The translations under genes and the position numbers were made by a program. The notes under the pieces were generated by a model. The model was not told the DNA's origin and ran no database searches. It saw nothing but the letters and a program-made list of their open reading frames with translations. Positions 11,301-24,647 of a stretch of 64,000 nt of DNA are shown here, piece by piece (the first letter of the stretch is position 1; every line of letters begins with the position of its first letter). The DNA is from Gyrodactylus bullatarudis (Eukaryota; Platyhelminthes; Monogenea; Gyrodactylidea; Gyrodactylidae): the NCBI GenBank assembly GCA_012064415.1, contig SSNU01000310.1, positions 1 to 64,000 on the forward strand, given 5' to 3'.

Positions 11301-13604
11301 ACAATAGAGAGAAGAAATTATCATGTTTTTTACTCTGATTTATTTACAACATTTGTTACTGTTTCCTGGTTCAAATAATACGTTCTAGTTGTACATTTTT
11401 GTAATAGAGAATCATCTTCTCCTTCTTCTTATTATTATTAAGGTACGCTGTATTTAGTTTCTGTTGTTGTTGTTGTTGGAACAAAAGCCAAATATCCTTG
11501 CCTAGATAAATATTCTTCTTGCTCATCGTGAATAAAACAATCTAATTAGACAAGAGAAGCAGCTCCTTTGATTTATACATTCGAGAGTGGATTAAGAGAG
11601 TTATGTGGTGAGAATATCTGGAATGGGATTGAATCGTACTACTCATAAATTATTATTATTCACTTGTTTATTTATTCTAAATATAAATAAATATGGTACG
11701 CATTGAATAAATGGGTAATAAAACTTGGTTTATCTCTTTTTATTTTCCCTGAATTTCTACAGTGTTGCGCTTCAGCCTATTCTCTTTCTCTCTCGCTTTC
11801 TACTTCTTTGGGATACCGTACAAGGAGGGTTCCCTTCGTTTGATTCTCTAGGTGTGTGATTTTTGTGTTTATTTTCAAATGTAGCAGAGATATAGAAATT
11901 ACAGATAAAAAAGGTTTAGTTTTGATAAATTGGTCAGGAAATTCCACTCTTCTATTCATTCTTTTCGGATTCTTCCTACTCGCCTTTTATCGTTGAATTT
12001 ATCCAGTAATTATATAAGAATATATTCTATTATTATTTCTAACTGGTGTTACAACTTTTTTGTTGTTGTTGTTGTTGAAAATGTAACATTATTCCTACAT
12101 AATTCATTCATTCAGTTTTTTCCAGGGAATTTAATTTTTTTACATGAAAAAGTTGCTACAAACAGCCATGTTATATAGGCATTCTCTCTCACAGATGTAT
12201 CTTAAAAGAATACATTACAATGCAATGTTTTTGGGAGGGAAAATTAAATTTTGTTACAAGGAAATGAACTAAAGTTTCCTCTATTGAAATTAGGCCGTCT
12301 GGCAACATCGTCGCAAGGAATGTCGGTGCAATGGGCCAAGTGGAGCATGTGCCACAAGATTTTGTTATCATAAAATCGGAAGTTTCCGCAACGTTGGCAA
12401 CTACATAAAGAGTGCTTACAAATCAGCTATAAGGGTTTCTTATCGTCCGGAACAAAACCGTCTGGTGCCGAGTGATGCTTTCAACTGGCACTCTAATCAA
12501 ATGGGTCTCATTCAGCAAAACGAGTTGCTCAACAGAAATACCAGGTATTCCCGAGGCATCCGGAGGAAACGAGATGACTCAGGTCTATCAAAAAAAGTTC
12601 TCGTCTACTTGGAAGACTCGCCTAACTACTGTCATCCGGATCCAAACATTGGTAAGTTTAATCTCTCTCCCTCTTGGGATTTTCATATTTTCCTTGAACT
12701 AAACGAGGTCTCTCTCTCTCAATTCAAGGTTATTTTTTTTAATTAAAAGTGCACTATCTCTTCTTACAGCATATTTGAATTGGGATTTTCATTATTTCTA
12801 AGAATAAAATTCACTAATGATGGTACATCTACTATACTAATTCTGTTCTCTCTTCATGGAAACTGCTTCACTTGCTTCATATTAGAAATAAAATTGTATA
12901 TAATTTGTAATGTTTAATAACCATGATAAATACCAACTTTTTGTTGTACAGGACAAATGAAAAAAGCACGATTATTTTTTCATGAACTGGCTCTACAGTG
13001 CCACATCCACAAAAACTGCATCTAGCCACAAATAATAAGCACACACACACACACAAAGACAAGTTGAACCCATAATTAAATTCAGTAGGCAGTTTGAGAA
13101 AGAGAAATAACTTTTATTAAGATATAAGAGAGAGAGAGAGAGCATTCAACTAATTTCCTGACACAGATGATGGAAATATTTTATATGCTTCTTCATAATG
13201 TTTATGCATTCAAAAGTTTGGAAGGAAATACTACTTTTTAACTCTACTACAACTATGCAATTATTATTCCAGGTCATCACGGAGTTGTCATGAGAGAATG
13301 TGATGGTAGAAATTCGAGCGCACCAAACTCTTGTAGCAGTCTCTGTTGTGGATATGGCTTTGAAACTTTGGTTATTGAACAGCCAACAAAGTGCAAATGT
13401 AAATTCATCTGGTAAGTAACTCAGATGATATAGAGTAAATTTGTAATTTGATTTGATAAATTTCCAAGGTGCTGTGAGGTTAAATGTGAAATATGCATTG
13501 AACGCAAGACAATTCATCGATGTAAACTCCCACCGGCGGACCATCGTGGACTTGCTGCACGCAGTAACAAATTTTCAAATCCATTTTTTAACCAGTTATC
13601 ATGA
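5359..13604 (+). CDS. Wnt-family secreted ligand (subfamily unresolved)
   Basis: Five exons (5359-5435, 7549-8347, 12294-12651, 13273-13411, 13469-13604) with compatible phases give 502 residues and a clean stop. Residues 1-25 form a signal peptide rich in Leu/Phe. A Gln/Asn-rich stretch follows to about residue 75. Then comes the Wnt fold: CMSLNGFTKKQRFLC, a helix ending in HEKWNCS, WAAGSVDKLTRACSLG, and FYWSGCSDH. The C-terminal cysteine domain has VYLEDSPNYC, SLCCGYGF and CKFIWCCEVKCEIC. The lipid-attachment loop reads CRCNGPSGAC, where most Wnts have CKCHGVSGSC. Ser308, at the position acylated by Porcupine, is kept. An acidic insert (about 220-260) and about 26 residues after the last cysteine are unusual. 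By eye the C-terminal half looks closest to Wnt10/Wnt6 members, but this is weak. Wnts are secreted and bind Frizzled receptors. Confidence 0.9.
5436..7548. other. Wnt intron 1 (2.1 kb)
   Basis: Begins GTGAGT and ends TTTTAG. AT-rich, with no supported nested gene. The open frame at 5399-5608 runs through the splice donor and is not a gene. Confidence 0.8.
9333..9356. repeat. (TTC)8 microsatellite
   Basis: Pure TTC triplet run inside Wnt intron 2. Confidence 0.9.
10113..10129. repeat. (AG)n microsatellite
   Basis: Uninterrupted AG run in Wnt intron 2, one of many such GA/CT tracts in the window. Confidence 0.85.
13040..13054. repeat. (CA)n microsatellite in Wnt intron 3
   Basis: Short CA run within the 621-bp intron between Wnt exons 3 and 4. 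A (GA)n run follows at about 13127-13142. Confidence 0.8.
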
Positions 13605-13655
13605 GATTTTTCACAGACAAGAATGATAATTTAGTAAAAAATTCAATTTCAAAAC

Positions 13656-13661
13656 AATAAA
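13656..13661 (+). terminator. Poly(A) signal of the Wnt gene
   Basis: AATAAA 52 bp after the stop codon. A second copy lies at about 13840. Confidence 0.5.
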
Positions 13662-16600
13662 TTCTCATGAACATGATAAAGTGCGTGTGTAACATTTCCA
13701 TGAAAAGTTTTATATCAAGTTAAAGTTGGAAGGGAACCTTTGTTAAGTAATAATTCTTCTGTTTAAAGAAAAAAAACCCTGTATTTATAGAAAAAAGTAA
13801 ACGAATACTAAATACTCGTGTAAATGATTCAAATGTATTAATAAATTATTTCTGTTGTCTTTTTGTCTTCTTACTCAAATTTTAAAGAAACACAATTAAG
13901 TAAGTAATTAAACTTTTTTTTGATGCTGAAATATCTTACATCATTTCAAAATTCAATTCCTGAATCTGATCTCAATAGTAGGAGGATTGAGAAATCTCAA
14001 AAGGCATATATATTTTCAAGTTTTTTTTAAATTAAAATTTGTTATCTAATAAAATTTCATTGCTTATTTATTTGCCTCTACTGAGTGAATTTAGTGAATA
14101 ATCACTGGGATTTCTCAAGGACACACAAACAAACATACAGAATACAATTGTTGTTTCATAGCACAAGGGAAAAAAGTAAAAGTATTCTAATTAATGATGA
14201 TCCTGATAATAAACACATTTCTATTCAAATACTATATAATATTTTAATGCCTCTCGTGGTTTGTATACTTTATTTTAAAGTGAAGCACCTATTACTCCCC
14301 TTATTGAAAACTGATTACCTGTTGATCTGTTGGTTGGATGGATCTCCCCTCTCCATTCCACACGCACGCACACTTTCTCTCTCGTAATCATACAAATGCG
14401 CACATATTTGAGATATCAATAATAAGTTTATTTCACCCTTTACTTGAATTTTTTTATTAATAAGAGGAAAAAATAAATTTGTTTTAATTTGTACTACTAA
14501 TAAGTTGTGTGGATATGTATTACACATAAACATATTACAAGAGAATGTGTTATCGCTAGGAGTGGTGAACTTTTCAAAAACAAAATTTATTTTTTCGCCC
14601 AATACAATAATAATAATAATTGCAATTATAATGGAAAAGCCTTGGTTGTACAAAACTTGATGGAGTTTCTCCTCCAGAACGATATCCAGCTGAAATTGTA
14701 ATTAATTATGAAATTTACAAAATGCCCGGAAAAATGGGACTCCTACATATATGAAATGTTGTTGTTACCAATGCTACTAATTAATAATTCCATTCTATTC
14801 GATCAAAAAAGATGGCAAGAAAAGTACACTACCAACATTCCATACATATCCATACAGGGAGAGAGAGAGAGATCTTAAATTAAAAAGGACACGCATACAC
14901 ACCCTAATAGTGTCAAATTACCCCCCTGTGTTATTATTATTGTTCACTGAAAAAGAAGAAAAAAGTCTTGACTTGGAAAACCAAAAAAGAAATTTCAAGG
15001 ACTAGGAAGTAAAATCACAATTTCCGTCTCCCAAACGATTGAAAGTTGGGGGACATCATCAATCTTCTTCTTTACCTTTTCTTTCAAGAATAAGTTTCCT
15101 TTCTCAAAGTCTCCTCTTGTATCCATATATATTAACACAGCAGTATTAGGTAATGTAATTTTACTTTTAGCTACGTGATCTCAATTCTTTATACGCTGGC
15201 AGGAACAAGAATAAAGAAGATTTGCGCCCAAACAAGTTCCCTTTAATGGGAAGAAACACACAGAAGAAGAAAAATCACCTTTTTAAAAGATTTAACGCCT
15301 AAAATGTTTAATTCTGTTTGTACTTTTATTTTCAAGTAAGGCGAAAATAATTAACTCAGGTCAAAATTGAGATCATGAAATTCCTCCTGAGTCCTCTGAA
15401 TGGAGAACACTCGTGAAATCTCTCGGATGGAAACGCATCCAAATGATTAGATTTCAAGAATTCAGTTGAGCATCCTCTCTTTTGAGAGGCTTCTTTGACT
15501 AAAATATCTCTTTAGTTGAACAAGCAAAACGGTTTATCCATAAAATACAGAAATTATGATATCAAAGGAAATAAAATAAGCCCACACATATAAAAGTTAT
15601 ATTATAGATTACTAATTGATTGACTGGCCAAACCTAATTTTATTTTGATCTAAAATAAATGCAAAGGTAGAGAGGGTAATAGCCCAAAACTTTGTCTTCC
15701 TAAATCAATTAAAACTAGCAAGCCTCCAGGCTGTGTGCAGGAGAGATTGTAGGGGCAACCCTGTGAGGAATGTCAAATGCGGCTTATTTTATTCCTTTCT
15801 CTTTGAATTATTATTCTCTGGGAATTTATATTTCCCTCTTCAAAAAAATACCCATCCATCTATATACATTCCCGTACAGGATATATTTATTGCAGGGTTT
15901 ACTATGGAGGGGAAGAGAAGCTACATTTTTTCCTGGTTGGGACAGTGAGATTATCATCTAATCACCATGTCTCTCTTCATTATTTAATTAGGAGTAGATT
16001 CCATGGCTATAGTGGAATGACACGATCCTATCAATCCCAGAAAGGAAAAAACATGTGGGGTTTTTTCTCTTTGTCTCATAACTCATCAAACTAACCTCTT
16101 ATTTCCTCTCTGTTAAAAATTTTTATTCATTTTTTATATACAACTCGAAACTATAACCTTTGTACACTTGGGTAGGCCACGGGAGAGAAGAAACATTTTG
16201 ATGATTTTATGATGCCAAAATTAGAACAAGAAAAAATACAACATCAGAGAGACATTAAAAGATAATTTTTCTCCTTTTAGATGGATGGTACTGATGATGA
16301 TGACAAGCCAATTTTTCTTGTGCTATAGAGGAAATAATCTACATAATTGATTGTCTTGGCCGTACAAAAGAAAACACAGTTTCTACAAGAAGAAGTTGGC
16401 ACACGAGGCAAAAAAACTTTTTTTATTAGTTTTTAATGAAAAATACAATAAACCAAGAGTAACATGTGTTTTTCATTTGCAACACAAAAAAAGAGAAAAG
16501 TTAAGGCAAGGAAGAAGCAGAGTCAAAATTGGATTATCCTCGGAAATAATCAGTCCGGTGATAAATGGCGAGAGAAATTGGGCGATAACGTCAATCTTTT

Positions 16601-18121
16601 TTTCTAAAAATACAGCAGTAGACAATCAAAGTATCTCTCAACTCAGGCCTAGACGGCAACCTGCTGGTGCACTGCATTCCACCAGTAAGAATAAATTACG
16701 CTTATTCAAAATAAGCCTAGATTTTTTGGGATACTAACAGTGAATTGGCACCAAAGAACAGAAAACATACATTGATATTTTCACTTCTCAGATGTGCTAA
16801 AATTAGACAATCTTTGTCAACTGATCGAATTGTATAGGACAAAAGAATAATGACTGCCTCCCATTTGGACTAATAGATGGTAAACTCTTCTTTCTCTATA
16901 GATTTCATTTTGGTCTGGGAATTACATAAGAGGAGAATGATTTATGTGCAATAAAACATGGCTAAACAATAAAAATATATATCTTGGCAACACACACAAT
17001 ACGATCAAAGTGTCTGGCATACTTTTTCAGATATTTGACTTTTTTCTCCAGTGAGAAAATCAATCTTATTTTATTGAAGAATAATAAGTGACAGAAATAT
17101 TCAGACAATCGATCACACAAATCCTAAGTCAACAAAAACAGGAAATAAATGTTTAACTCTCAAACTCTCATGATACAAATGAAAATATTGTTGTAAATAT
17201 TAACAAAATTCTGGTACATATGGGTGAGAATCAATCTGTTGTATTGTTTCTACAAGAATCCTCTATAGAATTTGCCAACTTGAGGGGAAATTTGCTGAAT
17301 TTAAGCAGATAAATCAGATCACTCGACTCCTTACATTTTCTGTCAGAGCCCTCTGAGAGACAGCATCATTAGAGTAAAAATGTATTTATTTCTTTGTTTT
17401 GCTTAGAACCTTTCATCATTGATATGTGTCATTTTCAGTTAAAACACTCTTTCTTCTTCTGAATAGCAATCTTTCATATGTGAAGCAGTTGGATATCATA
17501 CTGAAAAGAATCTTTCTCTTCGAGTGTGTGTATACAAGAGATCAAGATCAAGATGTTTTCTAAGAATCACATTCATAATACAGTACTAAAGTTATCATCC
17601 TTTTTTTCAGAAATTCTTCTTCTCTCACCCCCAATGTTTAAAGGAACAGAGAGATAATAATGCATCCCAGAATTATTAGTTTTTTATAGGCAAGCTATGT
17701 TGATGTTTGTGCATTACCTTGATGCAGTGTTTACAAGAGTTTATCTTATTTTATTTCGCCCTCTTCGGGTAAAACTCTACAGTTGGACATTTTAAATGTC
17801 CTTCTACATTCTATGTCCCTCACTGTATCTTGAGTGTATCTTGATTTGAATAGATAAAAAGTAACTTGAGAGATAAAAAATAGTCAAATCTCAATGAGAG
17901 AACCCAGATCTCATATGAATTTCATAGAAGGATTACACTAATAGGATAATTAAACTCTAGCTTGGTTGTAATATTTAGGGGAACCTTGAAATTAATTCAA
18001 TTGGACCGAATTCTATCAGACAACCTTTTTATTACTTATTAGAAGGAAAAAGTTTATTCTTTTTTCCCTTCTGTGTAAGGAAATTGTCATATCAATCTTA
18101 TTCACCACCAGATTAATAGAA

Positions 18122-18155
18122 AGACAGACAGACAGACAGAAAGATAGACAGACAA
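18122..18155. repeat. (AGAC)n tetranucleotide array, slightly interrupted
   Basis: AGAC units with one AAGAT interruption. Confidence 0.85.
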
Positions 18156-21100
18156 CTAACATTTCAAATACACTTTTTGGTTATTTTCAAATAAATTTAA
18201 AGAAAACAAATAACTTTTCAACATTATCATCTTCCTCATCCTTAAGGAGTTCTTACAAGTTTTATTATCTTTCACATCCACAACTCTCAGTAGAAGTAGA
18301 AGTAGTAGAAGAGAGAAAGCCATATGTGGCGCATAATTCAATTAAAAAGGAATAACAATAATCACATGATACAACTTTTTTTTCAAAATAAAAAAACCCT
18401 AATTCAACTCCTTCACAATTTCACATGAAAACCATGTGTATTACACATACCCACAGTTGCCCAAATAAAAGCATTCTTGGCCTCGGTTTTATATTCTAAA
18501 ATTAATTTAAAAAGTAAATAAACTAATTATCAGAAGTGAAGAGGGGTGAAAGATTGATCGATTCATACACAAATAGATTATTATCCAATCTTATTGTAAA
18601 TTCTTCTCAAAATGCTTAGATTTTTATCGAAAACTTGAATTGAAAAGATGAAAAAGAAAAGATAAAAATCATCCAAACAGAACAGTTGACGTCAACTATT
18701 ATCAGGTGGTTCGTGAGCAATGCTAATTCTTTGATATTTGAATGAAAAACACTGAAAAATGCATATTAACACACTGTACCAGTAACTACTAGTACACAAT
18801 TTTTTCCAGCTGCACTCTGGGGATCTCGTGATTGAGATAAATTTTTTATTTTTTTCCAGTTAAATTTTCGAAACATTTTTCCCTTTAATTTCTTTATTTT
18901 TCTTTCTCGAAAATCCTACTTATCTACTTTCAATGAGAAAAATTCCAATGTTCGCTATTGTGCAATATTGTCTTTTATTTTTATTAGCATTCGCAGTTCA
19001 GACATGAGAGAAACAGCAAGGCTGGTGGAATTCAGTCGACGTGTGTGTATGATTCTTGTGAATGAATGGAGAAATTTCTACTACTAATACTACTAAAACT
19101 AGAGATCTTTGAATTCATTGAATGAAATGTTATAACGATGATAGTAATACTACATTACAATAATAGAGTCTGAAAGGATGAGAAAAAAGAAGAGATTACA
19201 ATTATCCTCTTCTGATGCCTTTGTTATCGAGAGGAAATTTCACATTTGAAACGCAATCATAAATATTTAGATTTGGCTCAATTTTTTTCAAGTTTACCTT
19301 GGACATTGTGTGCATAAATTGGGAGAGATTTGAAGAGTAATCTCCATACAATTTGAATATTTGAGTCTATCACATCTTCTTAGACAGAATGTACTTTATT
19401 GTAGGAATTATTGAGGATTATTACTGTGGATTATTTCATTGAAATATAAAATGATAATCAATGAAAATGAATGAAAATATGACCAATGAGTTGTCGTTGA
19501 ATTTGAGCAGAATGAGACATTTGAGTCCATCAAACTAAAACTGAGGATAGAAATAGGGATTGAATAATGGACTCTCTCTCTCTCTCATTCTAATGGTGGA
19601 GTTCACACCTTGGCCAGTCTCTTTCACCAATTAGCACTCATTCAATGTCAAAACCAACTTTTACTGTGATATGGGATAAGGACAAAACAACTTAACAAGG
19701 ATCAACTCTCAATTATCGGCTGGTTGGATAGAGAGAGAGAGAGAATTAGTCAATTATGTACGTATTTATCCCTCATGGTCAATTAAGCCCACCTAGATGA
19801 CTTAACTTATTCAAATTCTCTGATCTTGAATATCTTTCGAATGAACCAAATACAGTAGTAAAGTTGTTCTCTGAATGTTCAGGGGGCTGTTCCTTATTAG
19901 GTCGATCAGAAACAGGTTTGACTTGTGTCTGAAACTGAGGGATAAACCGCGAGTTTAATCAGAATTAAGCTCTGAGTGACGCTATATTTTGAAAGCATGT
20001 CTTCCTCATAGGTGTGAAAAAAATAAGAAAGATTGACTCTTTGCAACGGATACTAGAAACTCCTCAAATTTTGATATGATAATTATCAAACGATAAAGTT
20101 GTATGAAAGTGTACTGTTTGGTATTACATCCATCTAAGTGAACGGATAGGGTTACCATCCTCATATCAGAATAGAAATAAATCCAGCATCATCGTCTTCT
20201 CAAGCTTCTCAGGAAGAAGAAGAAGAAAAAGTGAACTAGCTAAACTCCAGTACACACAAACACACGTGACTTTTGCATGTTTCCTCTGCGTACGTACTGA
20301 TAACATTGAATCTTTTTGTTTTCTCTCCAGAGACTCTTCTATACTTTGTTTACGGAAGAGAGAGAATATGTTCTTGTGAGCTGGTCTCCTTGAGTGAAAT
20401 TCAAGTTTCCCATGAAACTATAATTCTATCGCGAGGAATTTTATTTTAAAAACTTCCCAAAAAATATAAAAAAATACAGGATATATCCAATTTGTTACGC
20501 AAACTGAGGATGACCTCAACTATCACATTGGAATAATGAGAACGAGGAAGAAGTTTTTGGGATGGCTATCCTCTTCTCATACTCAAACATTTTATTTTAT
20601 CGTCATCATCATGATTGATTGTATTGCATTTATGTGGATCTACGAGAGAGAGAGAGAGAGATGAAACTAGCTAGCAATGCATTTCCCTCAAAAGCGAGAT
20701 TTTTATTTGGCAAGAGAACACTGTAGGATATTAACTAACCCCAGATCAATAGAATAGAGATTTTAGGACTTTATTCTTAATTACAAATGTCCTGATTAGT
20801 AGTATTACAAACAGGTGATCAAATCATTTTCTCTAATTCTGATGCTTTAGTAGTCCTCAACATTAGAGAAATATATCACAAGGATTCTCACTGTATTGAT
20901 TTCAGATCATCTTGGCATGTGAGAGAGAGACCCTTGATGATCAAAAGGAGTGGTTTTCTCACATCATAAACATACACCTAATCTACATGACAAGTGTGCT
21001 TGATCACAGAGTTAACCGATAAGTGTTTATGTGAATTAACCTCATAGATGTCGAAACTCTTGTTTATTGATTCCATTTTTAGCTTAGCATTGTGTGTACA

Positions 21101-24100
21101 GTTTAAATCTCGAGTATCTCTCACAATCTATCTTATCCCAATTCTATCGCAGAGAGAACATTACATTAGGATTATTCTAAATGCATGTTTTGACAAGATT
21201 CATACATTTACGAATGAGTGTATTTGTCACAATTAGAGAGAAAGATCAGAATCATTATGCAAATCTTTATGAATGTACTATAGTAATCAGAGAGATGAAT
21301 GAAATTGAGCTACACTACTACTACTAATCTTATATGACACTCGATATCTCATACGAATTCTAGTTGAGTTGTATTTGATTTTGAATTACACTTTGGAAAA
21401 CACTCTTTCCCCTCTCTAGTAGGAAAGGAGACATCACCTTACTCACCCGGACTCACTAGATGGCAACTAGACTCATTTTAGCACCTTTCTCCAGCCATTC
21501 CCCACTAATGACAAGAGATGAATGAATAAATTGAGAGAGATGGGTGTTTGTGTAAAAGAGAAAGAATAAATAAAACCATACGTTGATGTAGATCCATAGA
21601 GATTGATGATGAAGATGATCCTAAACGACAAAATGTTTTTCTGCTGTCTGATCATGTTCCCTCTCAGATAATTTTAATAGCCATAACACCTCTCTCTGTC
21701 TGATTATGAGGTTGGTGTAATTAATAAGGTATTAAAGTTATGTTTTTCCTGTTTTGGAATATGGAAAGCACCGTGTCTTACATGTCGACTATGGTTGTAG
21801 AGTGACATGATTTTTAAATTGATAAAAACCTAGTTCACTTGGTGAATAGCTCATTAGTATTCTCTATCATAGGGAATCTATGTCAAGAAGATAGGGGAAC
21901 TCGACAAATTAGAGTATTATCATAGAATGACTCATACGCAGCAAGTTTGCATGTCCCTCAGATAAGTGAGCCATGATTAGACGTAAACGTACGTTTCTTT
22001 TTAAAATAATAACTCTGCATCTTTTTATTACGATTTCTCATGTGAGAATTATCCATAGTGTCTGACTGAGGATGTCTGAGAGTAGCATTAGAATCCTTTA
22101 TGAGAATGAGCTATACACGAGACCCACCACAGTTTTCGTATCAATCATTATAAAAAGGCCCAGATGGAACATAAAAAGGATGAAGAGAAATTCAGTCTAG
22201 AGGATTAAATTTATATCCCTTTTATAACTATAGTAGTTAAATAGCTATTTATAAATATAATACATTGCTATAGAAGAAGAAGAAATAATAGAAACTTTCA
22301 ACAATTAAATTACGTTTGAAAGGTACCCTAACTTAATTATACATTCGATCAAAAAGTAAATTCATAGGAAATACATCACTTGCATCCCTTGTATTAATAA
22401 TTATCAGATGAATGGGAAGAATCTCCAGTTTGAAAAGATTTCAAAACTCCCTGAAAAATACATACAATTTTGGTCAAAATAACATTTGAAATACATTGAG
22501 AACTCTTAAGAAGAATCAATGGAAACCCTTGATAAAGTACTGTCAAGTTTTAATTAATTTTATCTCTTCTTCAACAGCACCAGTTCATCTTTTCGTTCTT
22601 CTACTTCTTCTCAATAATAATTCTAAATAAAAGTCAATAGTACTATCTAATAGTGTTCTATCTAAAGTAAAGAACCAATTTCTCAGTCTTTTTCGTATCG
22701 TAGTCATTTTACTGATTGAAGATCATATCTGATGTACATTCTGATGGATAGACCTTTGGTTTATTATTGTTAATTATTTATCATAAATGAAATCAGGATA
22801 AATTAAAGAGGCTCTATCTACCAAGGAGTGTGAAGATGGATCAGAGGGTTGTGATCCGAGATCTGTAAATTTTATCATTCATGTGTCAATCATGGTTCTT
22901 TCATATACACACCCACTGTAAGCCCTGAATAAAATGAGAAAAAAATGCATGTTCACCCAAGAGATTGTGTATTAATTTGATTTGAAATAAGCAAGAAAGG
23001 AATCGTGAAAACAAAAACAGAAATTTTTTCATCTTCAAAAGTACATCAAACTATTCTACAGGTGTATTGAATATATCTATGTAAAGCAAAAAATTCTGGA
23101 TCAAATCTATTTTTTAAATCTAATCAAAACATAAAATACAGGATCAAAGAAATACCCAAGTGATAGATGGATGGATGGATTAAGTGTTTAAACAAATCAT
23201 TACTAATTGAATCATCAGCTATGAAACGGGAAAGGGAAAGCACTCATGGTAGGTAGGAGTTTGAAAAATCTCGTTAATTAGAGTGATAATTTAGATAGAT
23301 ACAGAAATTTTATTAGGAGAGCAATATCGAGGCAATAAACTGAGAGAGAGAGAGAGAAAGTGAGTAAAAGAGTAGTACATGCCAGTTAATTTTCAATGCA
23401 ACTTACACACATGTGTATGAATAATAATAAATTTCATTCAACTTTATCTATTATTACTTCTGCTACTATTTTCATTGAACAAATCCAAAAAGTATGACTC
23501 TATATAGTAAAGTATACGTGAGTCATAATATAGTAATCTCATTTTGCATACAAACAAAAAACCTATTAGCATATTAATGATGGAAAATCTGTGGATTTTC
23601 TTTTTTCACGGAAATAAACGTATCATCACCTCTCTTTTTCTAGGTTTTCTCCTATAAAGATTCTCTCTTTTTATTATTAACCCGATGTGTATTGTGATAA
23701 ACAAGATGAAAAATTTATTAATTCAGCATCGTATCCATGCTGGATTGAACAAGGATTATTTCTCGTATTATCATAAAAATGTAGTTTGATGTTGGACTCT
23801 CTCTCGTTCTTTTTGCATATTGGACAACAGAAGAGGGAGAAGAACAATAGAAAACAAACAATAAAATTATCTAAAATATCTTATCGTTTAAGATCAGGGA
23901 ATAATAATATGACACATAGAAATTCACTAGATGTACCCTGTCATGGTGATAATGACGTTCAGATGTAACAGATAGTTTGGGCATTGTCAAAAAGTCACTC
24001 AACTTATCAGTAGTGCTCATTCTTACTACTACTGATAACTGTACAGTAGCAATGATAATTTTTGGGAGTTGTTTTTTCCCTCCTCAATAATTTTCTTCTT

Positions 24101-24623
24101 GAATTATTCTTCCCTGATTTTCCCTAGAATAACTTTCACTCTCACCTCAACTAATGTTATATTATGACCCTCCTTCACTCTAACAAGACTAATAAGACAA
24201 GAGGGTATATATATTTATCCTTTCATAAAATATTTACATCCCTCTCTGAGAGTCTGAGCAAATATCCCCATTGATAGGAAATATGTTCAGAAAACATAAC
24301 CGGGAATATTTGCTCTCCTTCGAATAACAAAACATACAGGGGATCAATAAGCCATCTTTCACTCTCTCTCTCGTAGTCTTGATTCATTCAAAAGAAGAAT
24401 GTACATTTAAGATGGACATGATTAAGACCAAGAGCTCATTCACCTGAATCTCTCTGCGCAAGAACGTGCAGAGGGGAAATATTATTAATCTTTTTGCTTT
24501 TCTTCCTGATTAAATTGTTCTCCTCGAGAATTCTGCTAGAGTTCAAGAGGTGATGATTGAGTTTAGTCATGTCGTAGCTTAATTATTTTCATTTCTCCTT
24601 AAGAAAATCAAGATATCCTTTTC

Positions 24624-24647
24624 TATTATTATTATTATTATTATTAT
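24624..24647. repeat. (ATT)8 microsatellite
   Basis: Pure ATT triplet run in the gene-poor stretch. Confidence 0.85.

Larger units (their letters stand above)
8348..12293. other. Wnt intron 2 (3.9 kb)
   Basis: Begins GTGAGT at the codon after Val-Leu and ends ATTAG. It contains (TTC)8 at 9333-9356, a (GA)n run at 10113-10129 and a (TTG)n run at about 12058-12077. No nested gene was found. Such a long intron in a developmental gene is a plausible place for enhancers, but none can be read from one sequence. Confidence 0.8.

Noticed and set aside
16351..16737. 128-codon open frame
   Set aside because: Non-ATG start, no family resemblance, lysine-rich AT-driven composition and no splice or promoter context.
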